Source: Streptomyces venezuelae (GTDB lineage: Bacteria; Actinomycetota; Actinomycetes; Streptomycetales; Streptomycetaceae). Taken from it: 64,000 nucleotides of DNA. A program made the position numbers and the translations under genes. The notes under the pieces are model-generated. The model was not told where the DNA came from. It worked only from the letters and a program-made list of their open reading frames with translations, and did no database searches. Positions 41,832 through 50,008 of this stretch are shown here, piece by piece (the first letter of the stretch is position 1; each line of letters starts with the position of its first letter). The DNA lies in contig NZ_CP029192.1 in the NCBI RefSeq assembly GCF_008642315.1, positions 992,001 through 1,056,000 on the forward strand. Reading direction: 5' to 3'.

Positions 41832-41860
41832 TTGACGTTCGCGTGACGGCGTTTCAGGAT
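41832..41860 (+). promoter_or_regulatory. HrdB-type promoter candidate for the lipase gene
   Basis: TTGACG (41832-41837), 17 nt, then CAGGAT (41855-41860) fits a vegetative promoter with ideal spacing, 57 nt before the lipase start. Confidence 0.45.
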
Positions 41861-41896
41861 GGGGGGCTCCCTCCTCAAGGAGCCGGGGAGCCCCCC
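41861..41896 (+). promoter_or_regulatory. Strong hairpin in the lipase leader
   Basis: GGGGGGCTCC pairs with GGAGCCCCCC (one G-rich arm to one C-rich arm) around about 15 nt, directly after the -10-like box and before the ribosome site. It might cap or attenuate transcription, or simply stop read-through from the upstream gene. Confidence 0.5.
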
Positions 41897-41916
41897 CCAC
41901 CGCCCGCGGAGGCCAC

Positions 41917-42912
41917 ATGCGTTTGTCCTCATGGCTCGGCGGCCTCGCGGCCACCGCGCTCGCCCTCACCGTTCTTCCCGTCTCCACCGCCCACGCGGAC
42001 GCCGCCGCCCCCTCGCCGCCCCTGGAGATCCCGGCCGCCCAGCTCGCCGAGGCCCTGCACTGCGGGACGGATCTGGCCGACATGCGCGACGCCAGTGACA
42101 AGCCGACCGTCCTCTTCGTGCCCGGCACCGGCCTCAAGGGCGAGGAGAACTACGCCTGGAACTACATGGCCGAGCTCAAGAAGAAGGGATACGAGTCCTG
42201 TTGGGTGGACTCCCCCGGGCGCGGGCTCAGGGACATGCAGGAGTCCGTCGAGTACGTGGTGCACGCGACGCGCGCCATCAACGAGGCCACCGGCCGCAAG
42301 GTCGACCTCGTCGGGCACAGCCAGGGCGGGCTCCTGACGGCCTGGGCCCTGCGGTTCTGGCCGGACCTGCCGGAGCGGGTGGACGACATGGTGACGTTGG
42401 GCTCACCGTTCCAGGGCACCCGGCTCGCCAGTCCCTGCCGACCGATCGCCGAGGTCGCGGGATGCCCGGCGTCGGTGCTGCAGTTCGCCCGTGACTCGAA
42501 CTGGACGAAGGCGCTCGGCGCCGACGGCACGCCCATGCCGGCGGGCCCCTCGTACACCACGGTCTTCACGTACGCCGACGAGTCCGTCATCGCCGACGGG
42601 CAGCCCCCGTCGCTGCCGGGCGCGCACCGCATCGGCGTCCAGGACATCTGCCCGGGGCGGCCGTGGCCGGAGCACATCACCATGGTCGTGGACCAGGTCA
42701 GCTACGACCTCGTCGCCGACGCGATCGAGCACTCCGGCCCCGCCGACGCCGGCCGCGTCGACCGCGCACACTGCACCAAGCTGATCATGCCGCTCAACAG
42801 CGAGGAAGCGGTCAACGCGCTGCCGGGCCTGCTCAACTACCCGATCGAGCTGCTGATCCACAGTCAGCCGTGGGTGAAGGAAGAGCCCGCGCTGCGCGAG
42901 TACGCGCGATAG
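41917..42912 (+). CDS. Secreted triacylglycerol lipase/esterase (CALB-like)
   Basis: The 331-residue precursor has a Sec signal (to about residue 28, STAHA|D). The lipase fold follows: FVPGTGLKGEENYAWNY, nucleophile GHSQGGLLTAW (Ser about 143), then an Asp and His expected in AHRIGVQDICPGRPWPEHITM and WPEH. Four to six Cys suggest disulfides. It resembles CALB-like actinomycete lipases that hydrolyse triglycerides or esters. Hairpins follow the stop. Confidence 0.88.
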   Translation: MRLSSWLGGLAATALALTVLPVSTAHADAAAPSPPLEIPAAQLAEALHCGTDLADMRDASDKPTVLFVPGTGLKGEENYAWNYMAELKKKGYESCWVDSPGRGLRDMQESVEYVVHATRAINEATGRKVDLVGHSQGGLLTAWALRFWPDLPERVDDMVTLGSPFQGTRLASPCRPIAEVAGCPASVLQFARDSNWTKALGADGTPMPAGPSYTTVFTYADESVIADGQPPSLPGAHRIGVQDICPGRPWPEHITMVVDQVSYDLVADAIEHSGPADAGRVDRAHCTKLIMPLNSEEAVNALPGLLNYPIELLIHSQPWVKEEPALREYAR

Positions 42913-42945
42913 GGGCCTACGGGCCCCTCAGGAGGGGCCCCCTTG
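42911..42945. terminator. Convergent terminator region
   Basis: AGGGGCC and GGCCCCT form a perfect 7-bp stem with a TACG tetraloop (42911-42928), followed by a second GGGGCCC-rich inverted repeat, between convergent stops. Confidence 0.6.
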
Positions 42946-42952
42946 GGCCTCA

Positions 42953-44326
42953 TCACGCAGGCAGCGGGATGATCGTCCGGTACTTCCCGCCCGACGCCTG
43001 CTGCGGCGGCTCCTCCGCCCGCTCCACGGTGACGTTGTCCAGTTTGTTGTCGGCGAGCAGGTGCGTCAGGCCGTCATGGGCCTTGCGCCACACGTGGTCC
43101 GCGTCCGCGCCGGGCGCCTTGACCATGCGGACCCGCAGCGTCGCGGGAGCAGTCTGCTCGATCTGGAAGAGCTCCACGCCCGGCATGCGGTCGAACAGAC
43201 TGCTGAAGGCCAAGGGGGTCAGCCGGACGTCGTCGCCGCGGCCGGACGGGAAGGTGAGGATGTCGCCCGCCCGGCCCTGGACGCGGATCGCGGGGGACGA
43301 CGCGCCGCACGGGCAGGGGTCGGGGCGGAGCATGACGCTGTCGCCGAGGTCGTACCTGAGGAACGGCTGGACGCGGTTGGCGAGGTTGGAGATCAGGACC
43401 GTGTGCGAGAACTCGCCCGGCGGAGTGGGCCGGTGGTCCTCGTCGACGGGTTCGACCACGGCCCAGTCGTCGTTGACGTGGTACCAGCCCTCGACACAGC
43501 CGTGGCTGAGGTAGGTGCACTCCGTCGCGCTGTACATCGTGCGCACCTTGGCGCCGAAGGCCCGCGCGATGCGGTCGGTGTCGCTGTCGGTCATCGTCTC
43601 GCCCGCGGGTTCGACCAGTACCGGGTCGATGTGCAGGCGGCCCGCCTCCTGTTCGGCGGTGAGCAGCATGATCGTGCTCGCGTAGCCGATGACGAAGGCA
43701 GGCCGGTACTCGTTGAGTTGGGCCACCAGGTGCGACAGCGGTTCGTGCACGGAGAACGCCCGCAGCAGCTTGCTGCGCCCGCCGCCTTCCTGGGCCATGC
43801 GGGAGTAGCCGGCGAAGCCAACGTAGTGCCCCTCGGTGGCGACGAGTTGGGCGAAGCGGCCGCCGTGGGCCACGGCGCGTGCGATGCCGAGCGGGCCGAG
43901 CCAGGAGGCGAGCACCCGGGAGGAGACGGCGGAGGACACGTTCATGTACCGGTCGTCGAGCACGAACAGGCCGCGCCTGCCGCTGGTTCCCGAGGTGGTG
44001 GCGACCAGGTACCGGCCGAGGAAGCGGCGGCCGATCAGGCCGGGGTCGTCCGTGAACGCGCGGACCTTCTCGAAGGTGATGTCCCGGTCCGTGGCCCAGT
44101 CGTCGAAGCGGTCCATCAGCTTCTTCTTGTCGGTGACCGGCAGCAGCGTCGGATCGTCGACCCGCTCGGGCAGACCGCTGTAGAGCTCGCGGTAGTACGG
44201 CGACGCGGAGCGGGCGCAGGCCACGAGGTCCGCCAGCCGGTCGCCCCGGCGCCGCGCGACCTCGGCCGGGCCCTGCTTGCGGGCCTTGCGGATGTCCCGC
44301 GTCAGCCACGCCATGCTCTCGCTCAT
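42953..44326 (-). CDS. CapK/PaaK-like AMP-forming ligase (phenylacetate-CoA ligase family)
   Basis: This 457-residue enzyme has the shorter CapK/F390-synthetase layout: Y-x-E-L near ACARSASPYYRELYSGLPERV, P-loop ATTSGTSGRRGLFVLD, aromatic motif VRTMYSATECTYLSHGC, YDLGDSVMLR and GRAGDILTFP. It activates a carboxylic acid to acyl-AMP, then CoA or another acceptor. The CPCG metal-like cysteines in RPDPCPCGASS are typical of this subgroup. ATG 44326 has AGGAG upstream. It sits at the left border of the PKS cluster, divergent from the thioesterase across about 0.9 kb, and may supply an unusual starter acid, though this is not proven. Confidence 0.8.
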   Translation of the reverse strand: MSESMAWLTRDIRKARKQGPAEVARRRGDRLADLVACARSASPYYRELYSGLPERVDDPTLLPVTDKKKLMDRFDDWATDRDITFEKVRAFTDDPGLIGRRFLGRYLVATTSGTSGRRGLFVLDDRYMNVSSAVSSRVLASWLGPLGIARAVAHGGRFAQLVATEGHYVGFAGYSRMAQEGGGRSKLLRAFSVHEPLSHLVAQLNEYRPAFVIGYASTIMLLTAEQEAGRLHIDPVLVEPAGETMTDSDTDRIARAFGAKVRTMYSATECTYLSHGCVEGWYHVNDDWAVVEPVDEDHRPTPPGEFSHTVLISNLANRVQPFLRYDLGDSVMLRPDPCPCGASSPAIRVQGRAGDILTFPSGRGDDVRLTPLAFSSLFDRMPGVELFQIEQTAPATLRVRMVKAPGADADHVWRKAHDGLTHLLADNKLDNVTVERAEEPPQQASGGKYRTIIPLPA

Positions 44327-44445
44327 CGTCCTGTACTCCTTCGGTGGCAGCTCCGGCCCGCGGCCGGCTTGCCGGGGGGCAGCGGGCACCCATGCCACGA
44401 CCTTCGCGGATGGGCCGCGGAAGAGCACACCTTGAACAAGGCATA

Positions 44446-44463
44446 GTCACCCCAAAAGGTGAC
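44446..44463. promoter_or_regulatory. Inverted repeat upstream of the CapK-like gene
   Basis: GTCACC (44446-44451) and GGTGAC (44458-44463) form perfect 6-bp arms around CCAAAA, about 120 nt before the ligase start. A short IR, CTTG-AA-CAAG, lies just before it (44431-44440). Confidence 0.5.
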
Positions 44464-45114
44464 AACCCCGCCCCGCGAGGCCCGGTGTGGCCCGTTGGCG
44501 GCCCCGGACCCCGCGGCGGCCCGCAAGCGCGCCCGTACTGATCGTGTGGCCAACTGCCGCCGGTTCACACGGGGCTGGTTCCGGCCACTCGACGCCCACT
44601 CCCGGGCCCCTCGGCCACCCCCGTCCCGATGTCCCCATGTGGGGTGCAGGTACTTCGGAGGCCAAATCAAGACCGATCCCGACGGGTCGAGGCGGCAAGA
44701 AAACAACAAGCCAGAATCGGGGCACCGATCATTGGACACGAGTGTCCGGCAGGGGAAACCGGGCGTTTCCAAATCATTGCGATAAGGGGAAGGAATAGCG
44801 CAGGCCAGCGAGGGGCGAAGAGACCAAACCAATGGATCGTAATGATCCCGCAAAGATTGACACCACGACGGTTGAGTCCGCCTTGAGGGGGCCTTGACCG
44901 CATCCGGAGCGCGGGCGCGATCCGCGCGTTCCGTCAGCGCACCCTTCTGACCTGCCCCTGCGTCCGACCCACTCCACCGATGTCCGCATATGCCGACGTC
45001 CGAGGCCGGTCGGGGCCGGACTTCGGCCGGCACATCGTTAAGCATTCATATTGAAATTTACCTTAAACTTGCCCCAGGCATTTGATCACGCAAGAATCGC
45101 AGCGTAAAGCATGG

Positions 45115-45129
45115 GGAATGTCTCATTCC
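45115..45129. promoter_or_regulatory. Inverted repeat in the promoter region of the thioesterase-SARP pair
   Basis: GGAATG and CATTCC form perfect 6-bp arms around TCT, about 115 nt before the thioesterase start, inside the AT-rich stretch. Confidence 0.45.
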
Positions 45130-45242
45130 GCCCTGGTGCCTCTATATCGACGTTGCCCTTTAAACTTTGAGCTGCGCATGATCAGGAGCGGCTGCGCTAT
45201 GCGGCGACACCGTTGTCAGCGCTCCTGGCGAAGGGATTGATC

Positions 45243-46046
45243 TTGTCTGTCTCCCCCCCACCCCATCCGTCGGACCCTTGGATACGTCGTTTCCGGCCCC
45301 GGCCTGAAGCCGACGTACGCCTGATCTGCTTCCCCCATGCGGGCGGCTCGGCCTCCTACTTCCACCCCCTCGCGCAATCCCCCACCCTGCTGCCCGACAC
45401 CGAGGTCCTCGCGGTGCAGTACCCCGGACGGCAGGACCGGCGCAGAGAGCGACTCCTGGACGGCGTCCCCGAGATGGCCGACCGGATCGCGGAGGCGCTC
45501 CTCCCGTTCGACGACCGCCCGATGGCGTTCTTCGGGCACAGCATGGGCGCGGTGCTCGCCTTCGAGGTCGCGCAGCGGCTGCGGGAGGGTGCGACCGGCG
45601 AGCCCCGCGCCCTGTTCGTCTCGGGCCGCCGGGCTCCGTCCGTCCACCGTCGCGGCACTGTGCACCTCCTGAACGACGCCGACCTGGTCGGTGAGTTGCG
45701 CAGGGCCGGAGGCACGGACCCGCGGTTCCTGGACGACGAGGAGCTGCTCGCCGAGATCATCCCGGTCGTCCGCAGCGACTACCGCGCGGTCGAGCTGTAC
45801 CAGTGGGCGCCGACGTCCCCGCTGAGCTGCCCCGTCACCGCCCTCGTGGGCGACCGGGACCCGCAGGCCCCGGTCGACGAGGTCGAGGCCTGGCGGCAGC
45901 ACACCGACGGCCCGTTCGACCTCAAGGTCTTCTCCGGAGGGCACTTCTACCTCAACACGCACCAGCGAGGCGTCGCGGACGTCATCTCCGAGGCGCTCGC
46001 GGACAGTGCGCAACGGCCCGCGACGGCAAGGGGGAACGCTCGATGA
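45243..46046 (+). CDS. Type II thioesterase of the PKS cluster
   Basis: The 267-residue free-standing thioesterase is an alpha/beta-hydrolase that removes wrong acyl groups from carrier proteins. Motifs are VRLICFPHAGGSASYF, EVLAVQYPGRQDRRRE, FFGHSMGAVLAFEVA (Ser100), VGDRDPQAP (Asp) and FSGGHFYL (His). TTG 45243 was chosen from AAGGGA 6 nt upstream; an in-frame TTG at 45213 would add ten residues. The stop overlaps the SARP start by 4 bp (ATGA at 46043-46046), so the two are translationally coupled, which is unusual for a TEII. It stands at the left end of the PKS genes in the same direction. Confidence 0.92.
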   Translation: MSVSPPPHPSDPWIRRFRPRPEADVRLICFPHAGGSASYFHPLAQSPTLLPDTEVLAVQYPGRQDRRRERLLDGVPEMADRIAEALLPFDDRPMAFFGHSMGAVLAFEVAQRLREGATGEPRALFVSGRRAPSVHRRGTVHLLNDADLVGELRRAGGTDPRFLDDEELLAEIIPVVRSDYRAVELYQWAPTSPLSCPVTALVGDRDPQAPVDEVEAWRQHTDGPFDLKVFSGGHFYLNTHQRGVADVISEALADSAQRPATARGNAR

Positions 46047-46843
46047 GGTACGAGATGCTCGGCCCGCTCCGGATCAAGGACGGCAACGACTACGCCACCA
46101 TCAACGCGCAGAAGGTGGAGATCGTCCTCACGGTCCTGCTCATCCGCGCCGACCAACTGGTCTCCCTGGAGCAGCTGATGCGGGAGATCTGGGGCGAGGA
46201 TCTGCCCCGGCGCGCCACTGCCGGGCTGCACGTGTACATCTCCCAGCTCCGCAAGTTCCTGAAGGTGCCGGGCGTGGCCGGCAATCCGGTCGAGACGCGT
46301 GCGCCGGGCTACGTGCTGCACAAGAACCCCGAGGACCGGATTGACGCCCAGGACTTCCCCGAACTCGTCGACACGGGGCGGGTGTTGCTCCGGGAGAAGC
46401 GCTACGACGAAGCGGCGTCCTGCTTCGGGCAGGCGCTCGCCCTGTGGCGCGGGCCGATCCTCGGGCAGGGCGGGAACGGCCCGGCAGCCAACGGCCCCAT
46501 CGTCGACGGGTTCTCGACCTGGCTGACCGAGATCCGGCTGGAGTGCCAGGAGATGCTGGTCGAGTGCCAGCTGCAGCTCGGGCGGCACCGGGAGGCCGTG
46601 GGCATGCTGTACGCCCTGACGGCCGAGAACCCGATGTGCGAGGCGTTCTCCCGCCAGCTCATGCTCGCGCTCTACCGCTCCGAGCGGCAGGCGGACGCGC
46701 TGAAGGTGTACCAGTCGGTGCGCAAGACGCTCAACGACGAGCTGGGGCTGGAGCCCGGGCGCCCGCTGCAGGATCTGCAGCGGGCCATCCTCTCGGGTGA
46801 CATGCACCTGATGAGTTCACCGATGGCGCTGTCCGGCCACTGA
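46043..46843 (+). CDS. SARP-family pathway-specific activator
   Basis: The 266-residue protein has an OmpR-type winged helix (about 5-95: MLGPLRIKDG, AQKVEIVLTVLLIRADQLVSLEQLMREIWG, LHVYISQLRKFL) and a bacterial transcriptional activation domain (about 100-245, tetratricopeptide-like: LLREKRYDEAASCFGQALALWRG, LVECQLQLGRHREAV, LMLALYRSERQADALKVYQ). SARPs bind direct heptamer repeats 11 bp apart and activate antibiotic genes. ATG 46043 has GGGGGAA 8 nt upstream and overlaps the thioesterase stop. A direct-repeat candidate lies at 48200-48229 between the P450 and the next gene. Confidence 0.92.
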   Translation: MRYEMLGPLRIKDGNDYATINAQKVEIVLTVLLIRADQLVSLEQLMREIWGEDLPRRATAGLHVYISQLRKFLKVPGVAGNPVETRAPGYVLHKNPEDRIDAQDFPELVDTGRVLLREKRYDEAASCFGQALALWRGPILGQGGNGPAANGPIVDGFSTWLTEIRLECQEMLVECQLQLGRHREAVGMLYALTAENPMCEAFSRQLMLALYRSERQADALKVYQSVRKTLNDELGLEPGRPLQDLQRAILSGDMHLMSSPMALSGH

Positions 46844-46901
46844 TCGCGGCGGGGCCGGCGAGTCGTACGTATGCGGAGGAGACGTACGCACCCGGTAGGC
46901 C

Positions 46902-48152
46902 TCAGAACGTGCAGTGCAGGTGCTTGATGCCCTCGATGAAGCTGGAGTCCAGCCTGCGGGGCTGCCCCACGGCACGAATGTGGGGCAGCGCCGCGAGCAA
47001 CTCCCGGTACAGCACGGTGATCTCCATCCGGGCCAGATGGGCGCCGAGGCAGACGTGCGGGCCCACCGCTCCGAAAGTGATGTGGTTGTTCGTGCCGCGC
47101 GTGATGTCGAAGCGGTACGGGTCCGGGAACGTGCCCTCGTCCCGGTTGCCCGACCAGTAGAACAGGAAGATGCGGTCGCCCCTGCGGAACCGGTGGCCGT
47201 TCATGTCGCAGTCGCGGGTGGCGACGCGGCGCATCCAGTTGATGGGCGTGGAGACCCTGAGGATCTCCTCGACCGCGTCGTTCGCGTACGCGTCGAAGTC
47301 CGAGAGCAGCAGCTGCTTCTGCTCGGGGTGCTCGGTCAGCAGCACCAGGGCGTGCGAGATGGCGTTGCGGGTGGTCTCCATCCCGGCGATGACGAGCAGG
47401 ATGAAGAACGACACGAGCTCCTGACGCGTCAACTGCTCGCCGTCCGCCTGCACTTGGACGAGCTTGGTGATCAGGTCGTTGCCGGGCGCGGCGAGCCGCT
47501 CCTCGCGGAGCTCCGCGATGTAGTCGCCCAGTTCGCGGGAGGCCTCGATCACCGCGCGCTCGGAGTCGGCGCGGTCCGGCACGTAGTCCGGGTCGAGCGG
47601 ACCCACGATCGTGTTGGACCGGTCGAAGAGGAAGTCGTGGTCCGACTCCGGGATCCCCATCATCTCGCTCAGCACGGCGATGGGCATCTCCGCGGCGACG
47701 GGCCGGATGAAGTCGCCGGGACCGCGCTCGACGAGGTCGGCGATGATGCGCCGCGCGGTGCGCGTCGCCACGGCCTCGAACTCGGGGATCATGTTGCGCC
47801 CGAACGAGCGCGACACGATGCGGCGCAGCCGCGAGTGCTCCGGGTTGTCCATGTTGATCATCGAGCCGTAGTACTCGTCCAGCTCGGGCGGCAGACCGAT
47901 GATCGTGGTCGCGCCGTCGGAGGAGAAGTCCTGCGGCCGACGGCTCACCTCCGCGATGTCCGCGTACTTCACCAGCGCGTGGTACCCGAAGGCGAAGGGC
48001 ACGCCGGGCATGCTCTGCTGGATGAACGCCGGATGCGGCATCCGGCGCATCTCCTCGAACAGTGCCACGCGTTCCCCGTACGGCCGCGCCCAGAACGACG
48101 GGTCGACCAGGTCGGGGAAGGTGGCGGCCGGCTTGTTATCCGTGATGGGCAC
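46902..48152 (-). CDS. Cytochrome P450, CYP124/125-like
   Basis: The 416-residue soluble monooxygenase has the I-helix oxygen motif VIAGMETTRNAISHAL, ExxR in VEEILRVSTPI and the heme loop FGAVGPHVCLGAHLARME (Cys368). The heme loop has an extra residue (FGxxGxHxC), and the AGxETTRN motif is that of the CYP124/125/142 group, which hydroxylates terminal methyls of sterols and branched lipids. GTG 48152 starts the gene, with AGCGAGG upstream. It is divergent from the beta-helix gene and opposite to the SARP, and is expected to oxidise a side chain of the polyketide, perhaps a terminal or methyl carbon. Needs ferredoxin and reductase, not in the window. Confidence 0.9.
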   Translation of the reverse strand: MPITDNKPAATFPDLVDPSFWARPYGERVALFEEMRRMPHPAFIQQSMPGVPFAFGYHALVKYADIAEVSRRPQDFSSDGATTIIGLPPELDEYYGSMINMDNPEHSRLRRIVSRSFGRNMIPEFEAVATRTARRIIADLVERGPGDFIRPVAAEMPIAVLSEMMGIPESDHDFLFDRSNTIVGPLDPDYVPDRADSERAVIEASRELGDYIAELREERLAAPGNDLITKLVQVQADGEQLTRQELVSFFILLVIAGMETTRNAISHALVLLTEHPEQKQLLLSDFDAYANDAVEEILRVSTPINWMRRVATRDCDMNGHRFRRGDRIFLFYWSGNRDEGTFPDPYRFDITRGTNNHITFGAVGPHVCLGAHLARMEITVLYRELLAALPHIRAVGQPRRLDSSFIEGIKHLHCTF

Positions 48153-48199
48153 GATGCCTCGCTTCGCGTTGTCCGGACCGACACCGGGACACCCTGGCA

Positions 48200-48229
48200 G
48201 GGGGTCCTTAAGCGTTCCTAAGAACCCCC
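48200..48229. promoter_or_regulatory. Inverted repeat with 11-bp-spaced direct repeats (possible SARP box)
   Basis: GGGGGTCCTTA and TAAGAACCCCC form 11-bp arms with one mismatch. Inside, TCCTTAA (48205) and TCCTAAG (48216) are direct repeats exactly 11 bp apart, the spacing SARPs bind. The site is 29 nt before the beta-helix gene and 48 nt before the P450 start, so it could control both. Confidence 0.45.
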
Positions 48230-48257
48230 GGCCGAGCGGGCTCTCTACGCTGCACGG

Positions 48258-49814
48258 GTGCTCTCCTACGACGAGTTGACCGCACCCGAGCGTGCGCTGT
48301 GGAACGCCTTCCCCGAGGGACGCCGCGTGGACGTGCGCACGGGCGTACCCGAGAACGACCGTGTCGCCGGGGGCGGGCGGTGGGGTCCCGAACGGACGGT
48401 CCGGGCTTCCGTGATCGCGGCGCTCCTCCTGGGCGCGAACACACCACAACCAGGGACCGTCGCGCGGCTCGGGCTCGCCGGTGCGCGGATATCCGGGCGC
48501 CTCGACCTGGCCGGCGCGCAGGTCGCCCACGCGCTCTGGCTGGAGGACTGCTGGTTCGAGGAGGGCGTGGACCTCTTGGGGGCGTCGACCCAGTCCATCG
48601 CGATGGTGGGCTGTCGCGTGCCGGGCGTGGAAGCGGGGGTGATCCGCGTCGAGGGACGCCTCGACCTGCGGCGCTCGCATCTGGAGGGCGGCTCGGCCTC
48701 GCCCTTCCACCGCAGGGTCACCGCCCTGTCGCTCATCAATGCCCAGGTGAGCGGCGTCGTCAACCTCAACGGCGCCGAGCTCACCGCACCCGGGAGGTGG
48801 GCGCTGTCCGCGGGCGGACTGGTGGCGGAAGGCGGCGTCTACTGTCAGCACGGATTCGTCGCGCACGGGGAGATCCGCCTCATGGGGGCGCAGCTGCCGG
48901 GGGGCCTGCACATGCGGGGCGCCCGGCTGACGGGCCCGGGACCGAGCGGGGTGGCGCTCGCCCTGGACAACGCCGCGGCCTCGACCCTCGACTTCTCCGA
49001 CGGGTTCACCGCGAACGGGACCGTACGGCTGAGGGGCACCCGGATCTCGGACAACCTCACCTTCGAAGGAGCCTTCCTGAACGGGCCGCCGGACGGCGCC
49101 GGCCCGTCCCTGGTCGCCATGCTGATGCAGGCGGTCGACTTCGACTTCACTCTCGCGCGGCCCCCGTCCGGCATCGTGGACCTGCGGGGTGCCCAGGTGT
49201 CGTACCTCCACGACAGCGACCGCAGCTGGCCGGAGGTGGTGGAGCTGGACGGGTTCGTCTACGGCTCCATCAAGGTGGACGAGGACGGCGAGCGGCGGGA
49301 GGCGGTGGGGCGTCGGGACTCCGTGGCCCGCCGGGTGGCGTGGGTGCGGCGCGGCCCGGACTACAACCCCCAGCCGTACGAGCAGTTGGCGGACTGGTAC
49401 CGGAAGGCCGGCCACGACGACGACGCCCGCCGCGTCCTCCTGGCCAAGCAGCGCCACCGGCGTCGGACCCTGCCCCGGGCCGCGCGCGTCTGGGGTCACC
49501 TGCTCGACGCGACCGTCGGCTACGGCTACCGCCCGTGGCTGGCTGGGGTCTGGCTCCTGTCACTGACCTTGCTGGGCACGCTGACCTTCGGCGCGCACTC
49601 CCCCACCCCGGCCAAACGGGGCGAAGGCGCGCCCTTCCAGCCCCTCGTCTACACGCTCGACCTCCTGATCCCCATCGGTGGCCTGGGCCAGCGCACAGCC
49701 TGGTACTGGCCGAACGGCGGCCTCCAGGGGCTGGCCTACCTGCTGATCGCCTTCGGCTGGGTGCTGACGACCGCGGTCATCGCGGGGGTCACCCGCGCCC
49801 TGCAGAAGAACTGA
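48258..49814 (+). CDS. Pentapeptide-like right-handed beta-helix membrane protein
   Basis: The 518-residue protein has a long middle (about 60-340) of imperfect repeats of A/G-x-L-x-L or L-x-G-A form (GLAGARISGRLDLAGAQVAHALWLEDC, GEIRLMGAQLPGGLHMRGARL), a solenoid as in pentapeptide-repeat proteins. It ends with two predicted membrane segments (about 430-450 and 490-512). Relatives are often mislabelled 'oxidoreductase'; no cofactor motif is seen. GTG 48258 starts the gene. Pentapeptide proteins can mimic DNA and protect gyrase, but this one is membrane-tied, so self-protection or a scaffold role is only conjecture. It lies between P450 and PKS, in the PKS direction. Confidence 0.75.
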   Translation: MLSYDELTAPERALWNAFPEGRRVDVRTGVPENDRVAGGGRWGPERTVRASVIAALLLGANTPQPGTVARLGLAGARISGRLDLAGAQVAHALWLEDCWFEEGVDLLGASTQSIAMVGCRVPGVEAGVIRVEGRLDLRRSHLEGGSASPFHRRVTALSLINAQVSGVVNLNGAELTAPGRWALSAGGLVAEGGVYCQHGFVAHGEIRLMGAQLPGGLHMRGARLTGPGPSGVALALDNAAASTLDFSDGFTANGTVRLRGTRISDNLTFEGAFLNGPPDGAGPSLVAMLMQAVDFDFTLARPPSGIVDLRGAQVSYLHDSDRSWPEVVELDGFVYGSIKVDEDGERREAVGRRDSVARRVAWVRRGPDYNPQPYEQLADWYRKAGHDDDARRVLLAKQRHRRRTLPRAARVWGHLLDATVGYGYRPWLAGVWLLSLTLLGTLTFGAHSPTPAKRGEGAPFQPLVYTLDLLIPIGGLGQRTAWYWPNGGLQGLAYLLIAFGWVLTTAVIAGVTRALQKN

Positions 49815-49817
49815 CCT

Positions 49818-49837
49818 GCATAGGACAGTGGTCCTGC
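49818..49837 (+). terminator. Weak hairpin after the beta-helix gene
   Basis: AGGAC and GTCCT form a stem around AGTG with partial extension (GCAT/GC), just after the stop at 49814. The remaining gap to the PKS start (to 50008) shows no gene. Confidence 0.35.
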
Positions 49838-50008
49838 GGAAGAACCGGCCCTGCGGCAAAGCCGAGTATTAGGAGGGCTTTAGCGCCGTCGACGAGTCTG
49901 CGGTCGGCGGGGGCCCCGCCTGCCCGATGCTCACGCCGGTCGCCCGGCTGACCGGTCATCGGGTCAGGGGCTCTGCCGTTCTCGCGGAGAGGGGCGGTTG
50001 TCACCGGG

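Larger units (their letters stand above)
44327..45242. other. Intergenic region at the PKS cluster border, about 0.9 kb, AT-rich in its right third
   Basis: I see no convincing gene in either strand. It holds an inverted repeat upstream of the ligase gene (44446-44463), and from about 45030 to 45180 a stretch that is visibly A/T-rich for this genome, with repeated TTAAACTT at about 45063 and 45163 and an inverted repeat at 45115. It separates two divergent genes, so it should contain both promoters and binding sites for the cluster regulator. Confidence 0.6.
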
